From an uncultured delta proteobacterium (GTDB lineage: Bacteria; Myxococcota_A; Polyangia; Polyangiales; Polyangiaceae): 49,113 nt of DNA. The DNA is taken from assembly GCA_903892415.1 (NCBI GenBank), contig CAITIQ010000414.1:1-49113 (forward strand). The letters run 5' to 3'. A program made the translations under genes and the position numbers. Each line of letters starts with the position of its first letter. Within the stretch, counting starts at the first letter, position 1. Positions 41,319-49,113 of the stretch are shown here, one piece after another. The notes under the pieces are model-generated. The model was not told the DNA's origin. It was given only the letters and a program-made list of their open reading frames with translations, and did no database searches.

Positions 41319-41765
41319 ATGAAGACCCTGTACCTCGACATGGACAACGTGCTCGTCGACTTTGTGTCGGCGTTCCCACGCCTTCCGAACGAGCTGTTCG
41401 AGCGTTACGAGCACAAGGACGACATCCCCGGGATCTTCCGCTTGATGGACCCAGTATCGGGCGCCGTTGAAGCCTTTCACGAGCTAGCCGGCCTATTCGA
41501 TACCTACATCCTCTCGACGGCGCCTTGGGACAACCCGAGCGCGTGGTCGGACAAGCTCGAGTGGGTGAAGAATCACCTCGGTCAGCCCGCCTACAAGCGG
41601 TTGATTTTGTCGCACCACAAGCACCTCAACCGCGGCGACTACTTGGTGGATGATCGGCTGAAGAACGGCGCAGATCGCTTTGCCGGGGAACTCATCCAGT
41701 TCGCGACGCCGCAGTTCCCGAACTGGCCGAGTGTTACCGCCTACTTGCGCGAGCGCGCGGGCTGA
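41319..41765 (+). CDS. 5'(3')-deoxyribonucleotidase-like HAD protein
   Basis: The protein is 148 aa and cytoplasmic. MKTLYLDMDNVLVDFVSAFP carries the HAD motif I (DxDxV); the nucleophile and acid are the two Asp residues. STAPWDNPSAWSDKLEWVKN matches the motif II region of the NT5C family, and RLILSHHKHLNRGDYLVDDR supplies the motif III Lys/Arg area and the motif IV Asp pair. The family removes the phosphate of deoxyribonucleoside monophosphates. It is shorter than mammalian dNT (about 200 aa) but similar to many bacterial members. It stands alone. Confidence 0.9.
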   Translation: MKTLYLDMDNVLVDFVSAFPRLPNELFERYEHKDDIPGIFRLMDPVSGAVEAFHELAGLFDTYILSTAPWDNPSAWSDKLEWVKNHLGQPAYKRLILSHHKHLNRGDYLVDDRLKNGADRFAGELIQFATPQFPNWPSVTAYLRERAG

Positions 41766-41785
41766 GCTCGCTGGCCCTGACGCGA

Positions 41786-41802
41786 AAGGGCGTTCGACCC
41801 TT
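41786..41802. terminator. small hairpin between convergent genes
   Basis: AAGGG (41786-41790) and CCCTT (41798-41802) pair across a 7-nt loop between the plus gene ending at 41765 and the minus gene ending at 41889. The stem is short and has no T-run, so it is weak. Confidence 0.3.
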
Positions 41803-41888
41803 GCCACCTACTCCCACGGGCTCGCTCACGGCTCACGAAATGCCAGCTCGAGCAATTGGCTGGTCGAAAGGGAGCCCATCGGAGTCCG

Positions 41889-43334
41889 TCACTGCCTCGC
41901 TAACGCGATGCGCGTCGAGAACAGCACCACGTTATATGGGTCCCAGGTCGAGACGATGAACGGCAGCTCGAGCACTCCACCATTCTCTGAAGGAGCGAAG
42001 GACGCCGCAGGCAGCAAGTAAGCGCCATAGAGCCCTGCGCGATCACAGTGAAGCAGCTGGTCGCCGGGGCAGGTCTCACCGCAACAATGGGCTTGTTGGA
42101 AGCTCGGGTCGGCCATATCGATGACAGTGACGGGCTCGCTCCAGGGGCCTTCGGGCGCGGGCGCAACGCGCAACACGATGCGGTTGTCGATGATACTCCC
42201 AGCCTCGTCGCGTAGTTCCCGTTGGTAGAGCGCGATCAGCGCGCCGGCCTCCGGAATGAAGGAGACGCTCAGTTCACCCACTCCGTCTTGCTCGAACAGC
42301 GGTTGCACGGCTTCCCGTTGTTCCTGGCTGAGCGCGGCTGCCTCTTGAAAGTTGCCCGCGGCTGGGTCGAACAGCGCTGTCCCGACGCCTGTCTCAAGCT
42401 CCGCCGAGTCGAGGCGAGCGAGATAAACGCCGCTCCTCCGATAGTCCCCGCTGCCGAACAAGTAGAGCGCGCCTTCGTATTCGACCGGAGCCACCTGCAA
42501 AAAGTGACCACCGAGCGCGCCCTGCTCGAGGGCGTCCACCGGGCGAACGATCTGATAGTTCGGATTGCTGCTGCCCGGCGCGTCCCAACGTGCGAGGTAG
42601 CTGAGCGTGGCGCGCGTCTTCGGTGCGAGTTCAACCTGGCCGGTGTAGAACAAGTAGGCCTTTCCGCCCTGCGCCAGCCCTCCCGACGGCACCTCGAAGG
42701 TGCCCGGTAAGTTCGCGAACGGGCCAGCGGCTTGTGCGATGTAGTCCTCGATCGGTTGGCCTGCAGGAGGCGTCATCGACGCGCCGGCGAAGTCCCGCGC
42801 GATGGCAGCGTCCACGCCATTCGCCACGCTCGGAACGTCGTTGGTGACGTAGAAGGCGAGTTCTCGGCAAACGCTGGTTGCGTCGCTTTGCACGCTGGCC
42901 AGCGGTAGGCGCGCCACCGCGTCGGGGTCCTCGCCAAAGTCCCAAATCAGCTTGTAACCAACGCTGTCACCGAAGAAGAGATGCAGGTCGCTTCCGAGCA
43001 AAAGCGGAATCCCGAGATCGCTGCCTTTGAGGTTGAAGCGGGTTTGGACGGCATTCTCGGTTGGGTCTTCAAGAAAGGCGCCCGACAGCAGCTTGCAGCG
43101 AAACTCGAGGTCTTGCAGCGTCGCATCGAGCGCGACCTGCTCGCTCCCACCCGCGCCGGCGGCGCCGGAACCGGCCGTCCCGGTTGTGCCAGCGCCCTGA
43201 CCACCGCCACCAGACGACGAGGTCGTTACGCTGGTCGAAGCGTCATCATTGCTCGCAGCCTTGTTGTCGCCGCAGGCATAGAGGCCCACCGCTGCCATCA
43301 GCCAAGCGACGCTTCGCCTCCGAGTCGCTCTCAT
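41889..43334 (-). CDS. DUF4185-like beta-propeller lipoprotein
   Basis: The protein is 481 aa. The signal ends in AVGLYAC. A Ser/Gly/Ala linker runs to about residue 65. The five-bladed propeller pattern of DUF4185 and related glycosidase-like folds is suggested by LHLFFGDSVGYKLIWDFGED, GGKAYLFYTGQVELAPKTRA, GALYLFGSGDYRRSGVYLAR, FIPEAGALIALYQREL and GPWSEPVTVIDMADPSF. The Cys pair HCCGETCPGDQLLHC sits near the C-terminus. Catalysis cannot be judged. It converges with the nucleotidase-like gene. Confidence 0.78.
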   Translation of the reverse strand: MRATRRRSVAWLMAAVGLYACGDNKAASNDDASTSVTTSSSGGGGQGAGTTGTAGSGAAGAGGSEQVALDATLQDLEFRCKLLSGAFLEDPTENAVQTRFNLKGSDLGIPLLLGSDLHLFFGDSVGYKLIWDFGEDPDAVARLPLASVQSDATSVCRELAFYVTNDVPSVANGVDAAIARDFAGASMTPPAGQPIEDYIAQAAGPFANLPGTFEVPSGGLAQGGKAYLFYTGQVELAPKTRATLSYLARWDAPGSSNPNYQIVRPVDALEQGALGGHFLQVAPVEYEGALYLFGSGDYRRSGVYLARLDSAELETGVGTALFDPAAGNFQEAAALSQEQREAVQPLFEQDGVGELSVSFIPEAGALIALYQRELRDEAGSIIDNRIVLRVAPAPEGPWSEPVTVIDMADPSFQQAHCCGETCPGDQLLHCDRAGLYGAYLLPAASFAPSENGGVLELPFIVSTWDPYNVVLFSTRIALARQ

Positions 43335-43481
43335 CGAGCCAGCTTAGCCGACGTGCGTTCTCCCAACATCGACCCCCGTCGAAGCTCGCCGGCGAGCAAC
43401 TGCACTCGGGGTGTATTCCGTCGCTAGCGGCTAGCTGGCCAAAAGCTGGCCCAATTTTTCAGCGAATGACACGCTGTCGCG

Positions 43482-43637
43482 ATGTCGGACAGGGCAATCG
43501 ATCAAGCACGGCGTCGCGTGCTGGCCGGTTGTCGACGCTTGGGCCTGTTCGCTGGTTTGCCCTTCCTGCTGCTGCTGACGATCCAGCGATGGGTGACCTC
43601 GCAACGCGTGCTTGGGGCGGCGGTGGAGCTTTTGTGA
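43482..43637 (+). CDS. 51-aa membrane peptide, likely remnant N-terminus of a sensor kinase
   Basis: ATG 43482 encodes MSDRAIDQARRRVLAGCRRL and a single hydrophobic helix (LGLFAGLPFLLLLTIQ), then stops at TGA 43635. The composition is that of a sensor-kinase N-terminus. The stop overlaps the GTG start of the response-regulator gene (GTGA, 43634-43637). It may be a real small coupled gene, or the front of a kinase gene that lost its middle part. I cannot decide between them. Confidence 0.5.
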   Translation: MSDRAIDQARRRVLAGCRRLGLFAGLPFLLLLTIQRWVTSQRVLGAAVELL

Positions 43638-44548
43638 TTGGTTGTGTGGACTTGCTGCGGGGGTCGCAGAGCGAGAGCGAGCGCCGCGAGCTCTTGGGCG
43701 AGATCGAGCAGGCTGTTGGACGCGCGAAGCAGACGGGGCAGCAGTTGCTCGCCTTTGCGCCTCAAGGTTCCAATCCCGTGGGCCAGGCCGCTCCTGCGGA
43801 GGCGCTTTCGCAGCTGACCTCCAACTTGCAACGGGTGTTCGAGGATGGGCCTGCCTTGCAGTTGGAGCTGGCAGCTACGCCGCCAGTGACGCTCTCGAGC
43901 GGCGCTCTTCAACGAATGTTGCTCGAGCTTTGTTTGGTGGCCCGCGATCAAATCGGCGGGCAACCCCTCGCCGTGCGACTGCGACACCGGCCTGAGCAGG
44001 CTCGCGAGGTAGAGATCGAGTTTGTGGGTGTGAAGGCGGCTCCGCAGGCGTTGACGCCTCAGTTTGACCAATGGCTCCGTTCAGCCGAGGGAGAGTTTGA
44101 GACTGACGGCGACACGACGTGGCGCTTGAAGCTACCCGCGCGGGCCGCGGACGCGGCCTGCTCGGGCCCGGCCAGTGCGCTCAAAACCGTGCTTGTGCTC
44201 GAGGATGATCCGACGATCCTGAAGGTCTTGCTGCGCATCCTCGAACGCGAGGGCTACAGCGTGACGCCCAGCGCCAGCGTGGCTGATGCGCTCGGTGTCA
44301 TTGAAAGCGCGACCTTCGATCTCTTGATCGCCGACGCGAAGCTACCTGACGGCGACTCCTCCGGGGTGATTCGGCGCTTTCGCGAACGCAACACAACCAG
44401 CCGAATCCTGGTCTGCTCCGGCTTCATCGAAGGCGACGGCGTACTGGCCGAGGTGCAAAGCTTGGGCGTGGCCTTCTTGCAGAAGCCGTTTGGTCAGCAA
44501 CGCTTGCTCGCCACCCTCGGCGCCTTGCAAGCGCCGAAGGGCTCGTGA
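43634..44548 (+). CDS. response regulator with remnant histidine-kinase core (truncated hybrid kinase)
   Basis: GTG 43634 is chosen because it overlaps the upstream stop (GTGA); the frame is open back to 43061, but that part is Arg-rich antisense of the DUF4185 gene. Residues 1-45 resemble the end of a HisKA domain (GCVDLLRGSQSESERRELLG, EIEQAVGRAKQTGQQLLAFA) with the phospho-accepting His box missing. Residues 75-165 resemble an HATPase domain without a clear N-box or glycine boxes. From about 175 to the end, a REC domain is intact: TVLVLEDDPTILKVLLRILE, LLIADAKLPDGDSSG (phospho-Asp) and VAFLQKPFG (switch Lys). It probably receives phosphate from another kinase, or is decaying. Confidence 0.72.
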   Translation: MIGCVDLLRGSQSESERRELLGEIEQAVGRAKQTGQQLLAFAPQGSNPVGQAAPAEALSQLTSNLQRVFEDGPALQLELAATPPVTLSSGALQRMLLELCLVARDQIGGQPLAVRLRHRPEQAREVEIEFVGVKAAPQALTPQFDQWLRSAEGEFETDGDTTWRLKLPARAADAACSGPASALKTVLVLEDDPTILKVLLRILEREGYSVTPSASVADALGVIESATFDLLIADAKLPDGDSSGVIRRFRERNTTSRILVCSGFIEGDGVLAEVQSLGVAFLQKPFGQQRLLATLGALQAPKGS

Positions 44549-44555
44549 GCTCAGC

Positions 44556-45608
44556 TCAGCGCAAGTAGTCGCGACAACGCGCGTCCCCGTTGTCCACGTC
44601 TTTGCCTTTGGCGGCGCCCTTTGGAAAGGCTGCGCGATCACAGAGCGCAGCGAATAGATCGAGCAACTCCCGCGTCATCTCGGCGCCGGTCCCTTTGAGT
44701 TGCGGGCCCATCGTTCCGATGTACGTCCACTTGCCGGTGCCAGTCCCTGGTTGGCCGTTCATGATCTTGAGCCAGTCTTCGTAGGCCTTCTGGCGCGCGT
44801 GACTGCCGAGCGAGAACTCTCCACCGTCGAACAAGAGCTTGGTGCCGTCGTTGCCGTGACAGCCTGCACAACGCTCCCCGTAGAGTTCTTTGCCGCGAGC
44901 GGCGTTGCCACCGGAGCGCAGCGAATAGTTGCCTGGTGAACCCGCCTTGAGGTCGAACACGTCAGCCGGGTGCACGAGTTTGCGCTCTCGTACCGCGACG
45001 ATGAACTCGGAGACGGCGGCGAGCGAAGCATCATCCATCACTGAGCCGTAGGCCGGCACCTCTGCGGTCCCATTCTTCAGCCACGAGGCGAGCTCCTTGG
45101 CTGACTCGCGACCCGAAAGCAGGTCCACCTTGAGCACGTAGCCCTTCTTCATGTAGCCAGCGCCGTAGATGCCGCTCTCCCCGCGCAAATCCCAGCCAAA
45201 GAAGTTCTTCAGGCGGTAGTCGTGGCCTGCATCGTTGAGCAGCGGCGTGCCGTCCTTGTTCAGCAAGCTACCGTCTTTGCGCGGGCCACCTTTGCCGTCA
45301 GCCTTCCCTTTGGTGCTCGAGGCGTCCGGCTCGAAGCCGGCCATATGCGAGCCATCGCGAAAGAAGCTGTCGTACAGGCGTCCGCCGAGCGCGAGGTCCA
45401 CCGGCGCTGCAGGCTGAGCTACAGCGGAACTCGCCGCGGGCACGACCGCCGAAGCCGACGCGCTGGCGCTGGGCGCGACCACCGCCGGCGCTGACGCGCT
45501 CGAGCTCTGGACGACCTGCGCGCTGCTGTCCGGTAGCGGCACCTGAGGTGACTCGGTGTGGCAGGCCGAAAACGCAAGAACGAGGGCACAAACTCCGAGA
45601 CGCTTCAT
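44556..45608 (-). CDS. cytochrome c-type lipoprotein
   Basis: ATG 45608 gives MKRLGVCALVLAFSAC, a lipoprotein signal; the frame is open to 45629. An Ala/Ser/Val linker runs to about residue 68. The body includes LYDSFFRDGSHMAGFEP, RLKNFFGWDLRGESGIYGAG, MKKGYVLKVDLLSGRESAKE and LASWLKNGTAEVPAYGSVMD. A single heme-binding CAGCH lies in GKELYGERCAGCHGNDGTKL, with Met ligand candidates downstream (TMGPQLKGTG). It probably carries electrons at the envelope; the redox partner is unknown. It converges with the response-regulator gene (7 bp apart). Confidence 0.88.
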   Translation of the reverse strand: MKRLGVCALVLAFSACHTESPQVPLPDSSAQVVQSSSASAPAVVAPSASASASAVVPAASSAVAQPAAPVDLALGGRLYDSFFRDGSHMAGFEPDASSTKGKADGKGGPRKDGSLLNKDGTPLLNDAGHDYRLKNFFGWDLRGESGIYGAGYMKKGYVLKVDLLSGRESAKELASWLKNGTAEVPAYGSVMDDASLAAVSEFIVAVRERKLVHPADVFDLKAGSPGNYSLRSGGNAARGKELYGERCAGCHGNDGTKLLFDGGEFSLGSHARQKAYEDWLKIMNGQPGTGTGKWTYIGTMGPQLKGTGAEMTRELLDLFAALCDRAAFPKGAAKGKDVDNGDARCRDYLR

Positions 45609-45660
45609 GCGCGCTGCATCGCATTGCATGCGCCAAGTAGCAATCGCCGTGAGCCGCCGT

Positions 45661-46143
45661 TTAACGCATCCACACGCGCAGCGAGATGGGCTCTCCGGCC
45701 TCTCGCAGCGTGCGCAGTATCGCCTCGCCGTTGCCCCAGACCACCTCCTCAGCGAAGGGCGCGATCGCCTCGGTCACGCGTTCACAATGCAGCCCGGCGT
45801 CGCGTTCCGTGTAGAAGCCGTAGCTGCGGCAGGCGATCGGTCGGGCTTCGTACACGCGGCACTGGCCGCTCTCGAGGGAGAGCATCGGGCAGGTGAGTGG
45901 ACCTCGTTCAGGAGCAGCGGCGGTGCGCTCACGGATCTCGGCTTGCTGCTCGGGCGGCAGTTGGTGGAGCGCCTCCGCGAGCCGTACCCATTCGGGCTCG
46001 CTGATGGTCGGTAAGAACGGCAGCGAGCGACAACAAAGGTCGCAGCCAGCCGCGCACGGCCAGCTTGGATGGGCCGCTCGCGTAGCCGCAGCATGCGCCT
46101 CGATTGCTTGGTCGAGCAGCGGCAAGGAGACGGGCTTTTTCAC
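45661..46143 (-). CDS. YkgJ-family cysteine cluster protein
   Basis: The protein is 160 aa and cytoplasmic. The conserved cysteine pattern is present: WPCAAGCDLCCRSLP (CxxxCxxCC) near residue 29, then CPMLSLESGQCRVYEARPIA CRSY-type cysteines near 85-106. The family is thought to bind zinc or an iron-sulfur cluster; its biochemical role is not settled. ATG 46143 lies 6 bp after the pheT stop on the same strand, so it is likely co-transcribed with pheT. Confidence 0.9.
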   Translation of the reverse strand: MKKPVSLPLLDQAIEAHAAATRAAHPSWPCAAGCDLCCRSLPFLPTISEPEWVRLAEALHQLPPEQQAEIRERTAAAPERGPLTCPMLSLESGQCRVYEARPIACRSYGFYTERDAGLHCERVTEAIAPFAEEVVWGNGEAILRTLREAGEPISLRVWMR

Positions 46144-46149
46144 CGACGA

Positions 46150-48609
46150 TCAGGCTCGAAGTTCGGCGCCGAACTGCTTCTTGAGCGCCTCTTCAACAGC
46201 GGCTTGGCGCGCGTCCACCTCGGCGTCGGTCAACGTGCGAGCCTTGTCCGGGGCGAAGCGAGCGTTGGGGTCGCGGTAGACGATGCGATAGGCCAACGAC
46301 TTGTGCGACTTCGGGATGTTGCCACCGCGGAACAGATCGAAGAGGGCCACCGACTCAGCGAGCTCGCCAGCCGTCTGCAGGATGGCCTGCTCGATGTCTC
46401 CCGAGGGCACACGCTCTTCCACAGTGAAGGCCAGATCGCGCGTGGAGGCGGGCAAGGTCGGGATCGGCTGGAACTTCGGTACGGGCGAGCCGAGCTCCTC
46501 CAACGTCTCGAGATCCAACTCGATGAAGTACAGGTTGCCGTCGAGCTCGAGCTCGCGCTCGACCAACGGATGTACGAGGCCAATGCGACCGATCACTCGC
46601 TCCCCTACGATCACGTCCCCTGCAGCCCGCGGGTGCGAGTAACGCGGACGTTCGGCGTCCTTGGTCGGACGGACCGTGGCGCGTTGCCCCGTGGCACGAG
46701 CGACGATCTCGAGCGCGAGCCCCTTCGCGTCGAAGATGTCGCACGCCTCTGCCTTCTGCAACACCGCGTCTCGTTGCCCGCCGATCACCGCGGCGAAGGA
46801 GCGCGCTTCACGCGGCAACGCGGTATCTGCTTGCGGCAAGAAGCGGGCGCCTACGCAGAAGAGGCGCAGGTCGAACACGCCGTACCGGCGAGCGCGCTTG
46901 GCGGCGTCGAACAGGCCGGGCAAGAGCGAGGTGCGCATCTCGGTGCGATCATCGGTCAGCGGGTTCATCAGCGAGAGCGTGCTCGCTCCAAGCCCGAGCA
47001 CCTCCAGCTGCTTTTTGGAGGTAAAGCCGAAGGTGAGCGCTTGCGCCAGGCCGACGCTCGCGGCTGCGTCCACCGTCTGACTGAGGAGGTTCGCTTTGCG
47101 CGCGTGGCTCGTGCCTACCGCCGGACGAATCGCCGGCAACACCGACGGCACGCGATCCACCCCGTACACGCGTACGATCTCCTCGATCAGATCCTCCTCG
47201 ATCGTGAGGTCGGGACGGTGGCCCGGCGGGACGAAGCAAAGGCTATCCGGCTCGCTCGAGGGGGCCTCGGTGCAACCCAGCCGCACCAAGATCGACACCA
47301 TCTCGGCCTGCGGGATCGCCAGGCCAAGCAGGCTCGTCGCGCGAGCCGGGCGCAGCCGAATCGGCTTGGGAGCGGTCACGCCCGGACCAACTCGGAGCGC
47401 GCTGGCAGCTGCGGTACCACCACAAAGCTGGACGGTAAGGGCTGCCGCCTCGGCCAACACCAAGGCCACGTCACTCGGGTCCACCCCGCGCTCGAAGCGG
47501 TGGCTCGACTCGGTGTGCATGCCGTGGCGACGCGCACTGCGGCGAACGCCGCGCGTGCTGAAGTACGCGCATTCGATCAACAGGCCGTTGGTGGTTGGGC
47601 TCACGCCGCTGGCCTCTCCGCCCATCACGCCGGCCAACGCGACCGGACCTTCACCGTCGCAAATCAGTAGGTCGTCGGCCACGAGCTCGCGCTTGATGCC
47701 GTCGAGCGTGACCATCGACTCGCCCGGCTTCGCGCAGCGCACCACGATGTTGCCACCGCGGACCTGCTGCGGATCAAAGCCGTGAATCGGGTGGCCGTAC
47801 TTGAGCATCACCAGGTTGGTGACGTCCACGGCGTTGGAGATCGCCCGTACTCCGAGCGCCTCGAGCCTGTATTGAACGCCAAGCGGCGAGGGGCCGATCT
47901 TCACGTCCCGTACGAAATGCGCGCCGTAGATCGGGCATCGTTCTTCCTCCTCGATGCGCACGGTAAGGCGGGACTCCACCGTCAACGCTGGGTCTACATG
48001 CGCGGGTACTGCCTCGCGCAGCGTGAAGGGCAGATTCATCAGCGCAGCGAGTTCGCGCGCTAGGCCCACGTGACCGAGACCATCCGGCCGATTCGGCGTG
48101 AGGCCGATCTCAAATATCTCGTCGCACGACTCCGGGATAGCCTGGGCGAGGGGAGTGCCCGGCGCAGCCGCGAGCTCGCTGGGCAGCACGATGATACCGC
48201 CGTCGCCGCCGCTCAGACGCAAGCCGAGCTCCGCTTCGCTGCAGAGCATGCCGCGGCTCTCGACCCCAGCGATCTCCTTCGGCTCGAGCGTCAGGCCCTT
48301 CGCCGGGAGGTGCGTGCCCACCGGCGCAAACACCACGCGGGCTCCCGGCTCGGGCACGTTGGGCGCGCCACAAACGATCTCCTCGTTTGCGGCGCCCGCG
48401 TTGATCGTCACCAGCGTCAACTTCGGCCGTGAAGGGTGGGGCCGTTTGGCCACCACCTCTGCGACCAGCGCGCTCTTGGCGGCCACACCGAAGCTCGTGA
48501 CAGCCTCGACCTCGAGCCCCGCACCGGTGAATCGTTCAGCGACCTCCTTGGGAGAAGCCGTAAAGGCGGGCCCAAGCAGCTCACAGAGCCAACGGTACGA
48601 GGCTTTCAT
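46150..48609 (-). CDS. pheT: phenylalanyl-tRNA synthetase beta subunit
   Basis: The protein is 819 aa, the usual PheT size. It pairs with PheS to charge tRNA-Phe. Domain order: N-terminal MKASYRWLCELLGPAFTASP, then an OB-fold tRNA-binding domain (about 42-155, VTINAGAANEEIVCGAPNVP), the B3/B4 editing domain (about 210-380, SNAVDVTNLVMLKYGHPIHG), B5 (about 405-475), the synthetase core (480-700) and the anticodon-binding FDX-ACB domain (about 725-818, IPTLPASTRDLAFTVEERVP). No truncation is seen. The usual partner pheS is not directly upstream; that place holds a DUF4340-like gene 6 bp away. Confidence 0.98.
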   Translation of the reverse strand: MKASYRWLCELLGPAFTASPKEVAERFTGAGLEVEAVTSFGVAAKSALVAEVVAKRPHPSRPKLTLVTINAGAANEEIVCGAPNVPEPGARVVFAPVGTHLPAKGLTLEPKEIAGVESRGMLCSEAELGLRLSGGDGGIIVLPSELAAAPGTPLAQAIPESCDEIFEIGLTPNRPDGLGHVGLARELAALMNLPFTLREAVPAHVDPALTVESRLTVRIEEEERCPIYGAHFVRDVKIGPSPLGVQYRLEALGVRAISNAVDVTNLVMLKYGHPIHGFDPQQVRGGNIVVRCAKPGESMVTLDGIKRELVADDLLICDGEGPVALAGVMGGEASGVSPTTNGLLIECAYFSTRGVRRSARRHGMHTESSHRFERGVDPSDVALVLAEAAALTVQLCGGTAAASALRVGPGVTAPKPIRLRPARATSLLGLAIPQAEMVSILVRLGCTEAPSSEPDSLCFVPPGHRPDLTIEEDLIEEIVRVYGVDRVPSVLPAIRPAVGTSHARKANLLSQTVDAAASVGLAQALTFGFTSKKQLEVLGLGASTLSLMNPLTDDRTEMRTSLLPGLFDAAKRARRYGVFDLRLFCVGARFLPQADTALPREARSFAAVIGGQRDAVLQKAEACDIFDAKGLALEIVARATGQRATVRPTKDAERPRYSHPRAAGDVIVGERVIGRIGLVHPLVERELELDGNLYFIELDLETLEELGSPVPKFQPIPTLPASTRDLAFTVEERVPSGDIEQAILQTAGELAESVALFDLFRGGNIPKSHKSLAYRIVYRDPNARFAPDKARTLTDAEVDARQAAVEEALKKQFGAELRA

Positions 48610-48615
48610 CGCTTG

Positions 48616-49113
48616 TTACTCCATTCCTTCTAGATCGAAGTCCATGCCCTCAGCGCCCGGAGGACCACCGTGCGGGTCGCCGCCACCGCCCTCCTTTTTC
48701 TCGTCCTTCTCGAACCGCTTGGGATCTGCAGCTGCCCAATCTCCGGCCCAGGCAGCGACAACGTAGATGGTGTCGTCGCCGTCCTTCTTGGCAAAGCGAT
48801 TCGACCCCTTCTGCTTCTTGCCGACGACCAACTTGATGCTGGTGCCGTCCTTCATCACGATCGTGATCAGGCCACCCTCCTTGACGGGATTGGCAAGGCC
48901 GGTGTCCGTATCAGCGGCCGACGCGAAGTCTGTGGCGTTGAGTGCCTTGTAGGCGCGCAGCAAGTTCTCGACCTTCTTGCCATCAAACTTCTCCCAGCCG
49001 GCGCCGGGCTTGGAAGCAGGCTCAGCCTTATCTTCCTTTTTGGCGTCGTCCTTCTTGTCGGACTTTTTGGCGTCGTCCTTCTTGTCGGACTTTTTGGCGT
49101 CGTCCTTCTTGTC
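48616..49113 (-). CDS. DUF4340-like protein, C-terminal part (N-terminus beyond window)
   Basis: The frame is open to the window edge. The visible 165 residues begin with three DKKDDAKKS repeats. WEKFDGKKVENLLRAYKALN, then LITIVMKDGTSIKLVVGKKQ and DDTIYVVAAWAGDWAAADPK, match the pattern of DUF4340 domains, which occur beside GldG-like ABC transport genes in other bacteria. The tail is acidic and Gly-rich. It is transcribed toward pheT, which follows 6 bp later. No start is visible here. Confidence 0.75.
   Translation of the reverse strand, partial: DKKDDAKKSDKKDDAKKSDKKDDAKKEDKAEPASKPGAGWEKFDGKKVENLLRAYKALNATDFASAADTDTGLANPVKEGGLITIVMKDGTSIKLVVGKKQKGSNRFAKKDGDDTIYVVAAWAGDWAAADPKRFEKDEKKEGGGGDPHGGPPGAEGMDFDLEGME
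49037..49113. repeat. 27-bp tandem repeat encoding DKKDDAKKS
   Basis: Units at 49037-49063 and 49064-49090 are identical, and a third starts at 49091 and runs off the window. The period is a multiple of three and encodes a charged nine-residue repeat on the minus strand. The array may continue outside the window. Confidence 0.9.

Noticed and set aside
43061..43633. N-terminal extension of the response-regulator ORF
   Set aside because: It is the antisense of the DUF4185 lipoprotein gene, with Arg/Ser/Pro-rich composition; the GTGA overlap gives a better start.
46069..47670. 533-aa plus-strand ORF opposite pheT
   Set aside because: pheT is certain on the minus strand; this frame is Arg/Gln/His-rich and starts inside the YkgJ gene.

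Overview
The window is GC-rich DNA, almost fully coding, and reads as the chromosome of a myxobacterium, most likely of the Polyangia type. Two secreted proteases end in MYXO-CTERM-like tails (Cys, hydrophobic helix, Arg cluster). One belongs to the putative metalloprotease family typified by a Myxococcus protein. About half of the roughly 48 genes encode lipoproteins, many with a Gly/Ser/Ala-rich linker directly after the lipobox cysteine, and the Cys-rich NGCVE..CDD repeat is present. The species is inferred from these features; no rRNA, tRNA or CRISPR array was seen.

Layout. 1-9050: an unknown minus-strand gene, an acyl-CoA-binding protein, small membrane proteins, a DUF2330-like/TonB-C-like pair, a class 3 lipase with a Cys-rich lipoprotein, a GST-like protein and an SH3-like lipoprotein. 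9100-11220: a beta-propeller lipoprotein divergent from a LysR regulator. 11273-17865: a PHP-domain lipoprotein, then a minus-strand run with several lipoproteins, a parvulin, a cyclopropane-fatty-acid-synthase-like methyltransferase and an OmpA-type lipoprotein. 18002-21073: a TetR regulator divergent from a sterol desaturase-family gene and an MFS transporter that is broken by a 98-bp insertion. 21540-22922: an aldehyde dehydrogenase.

23025-33206 is the most coherent system. One minus-strand operon encodes a TonB-dependent receptor, a protein with one clear and one likely HmuY domain, a single-domain HmuY-like lipoprotein and a MYXO-CTERM metalloprotease. A MYXO-CTERM subtilisin converges on it, and a PD40/PA/M28/PDZ lipoprotein peptidase diverges from it. 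A Fur-box-like sequence lies inside the predicted operon promoter. The simplest reading is extracellular proteolysis coupled to heme capture and import, comparable in logic to gingipains plus HmuY/HmuR of Porphyromonas gingivalis.

33925-37208 is a second tight operon: an NrtR-type regulator with a degenerate Nudix box, a soluble SPFH/band 7 protein, a NAD-kinase-like protein with an altered GGDG motif and a 2-oxoglutarate/Fe(II) dioxygenase. Its promoter carries a 15-bp inverted repeat flanking the -10 box. This looks like an NAD-linked system whose function I cannot assign.

37322-45608 holds Cys-rich and propeller lipoproteins, including a tandem paralogous pair, a 5'-deoxyribonucleotidase-like HAD protein, a DUF4185 lipoprotein, a response regulator attached to a decayed kinase core, and a cytochrome c lipoprotein. 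45661-49113 holds a YkgJ-type Cys-cluster gene, pheT and a partial DUF4340-like gene.
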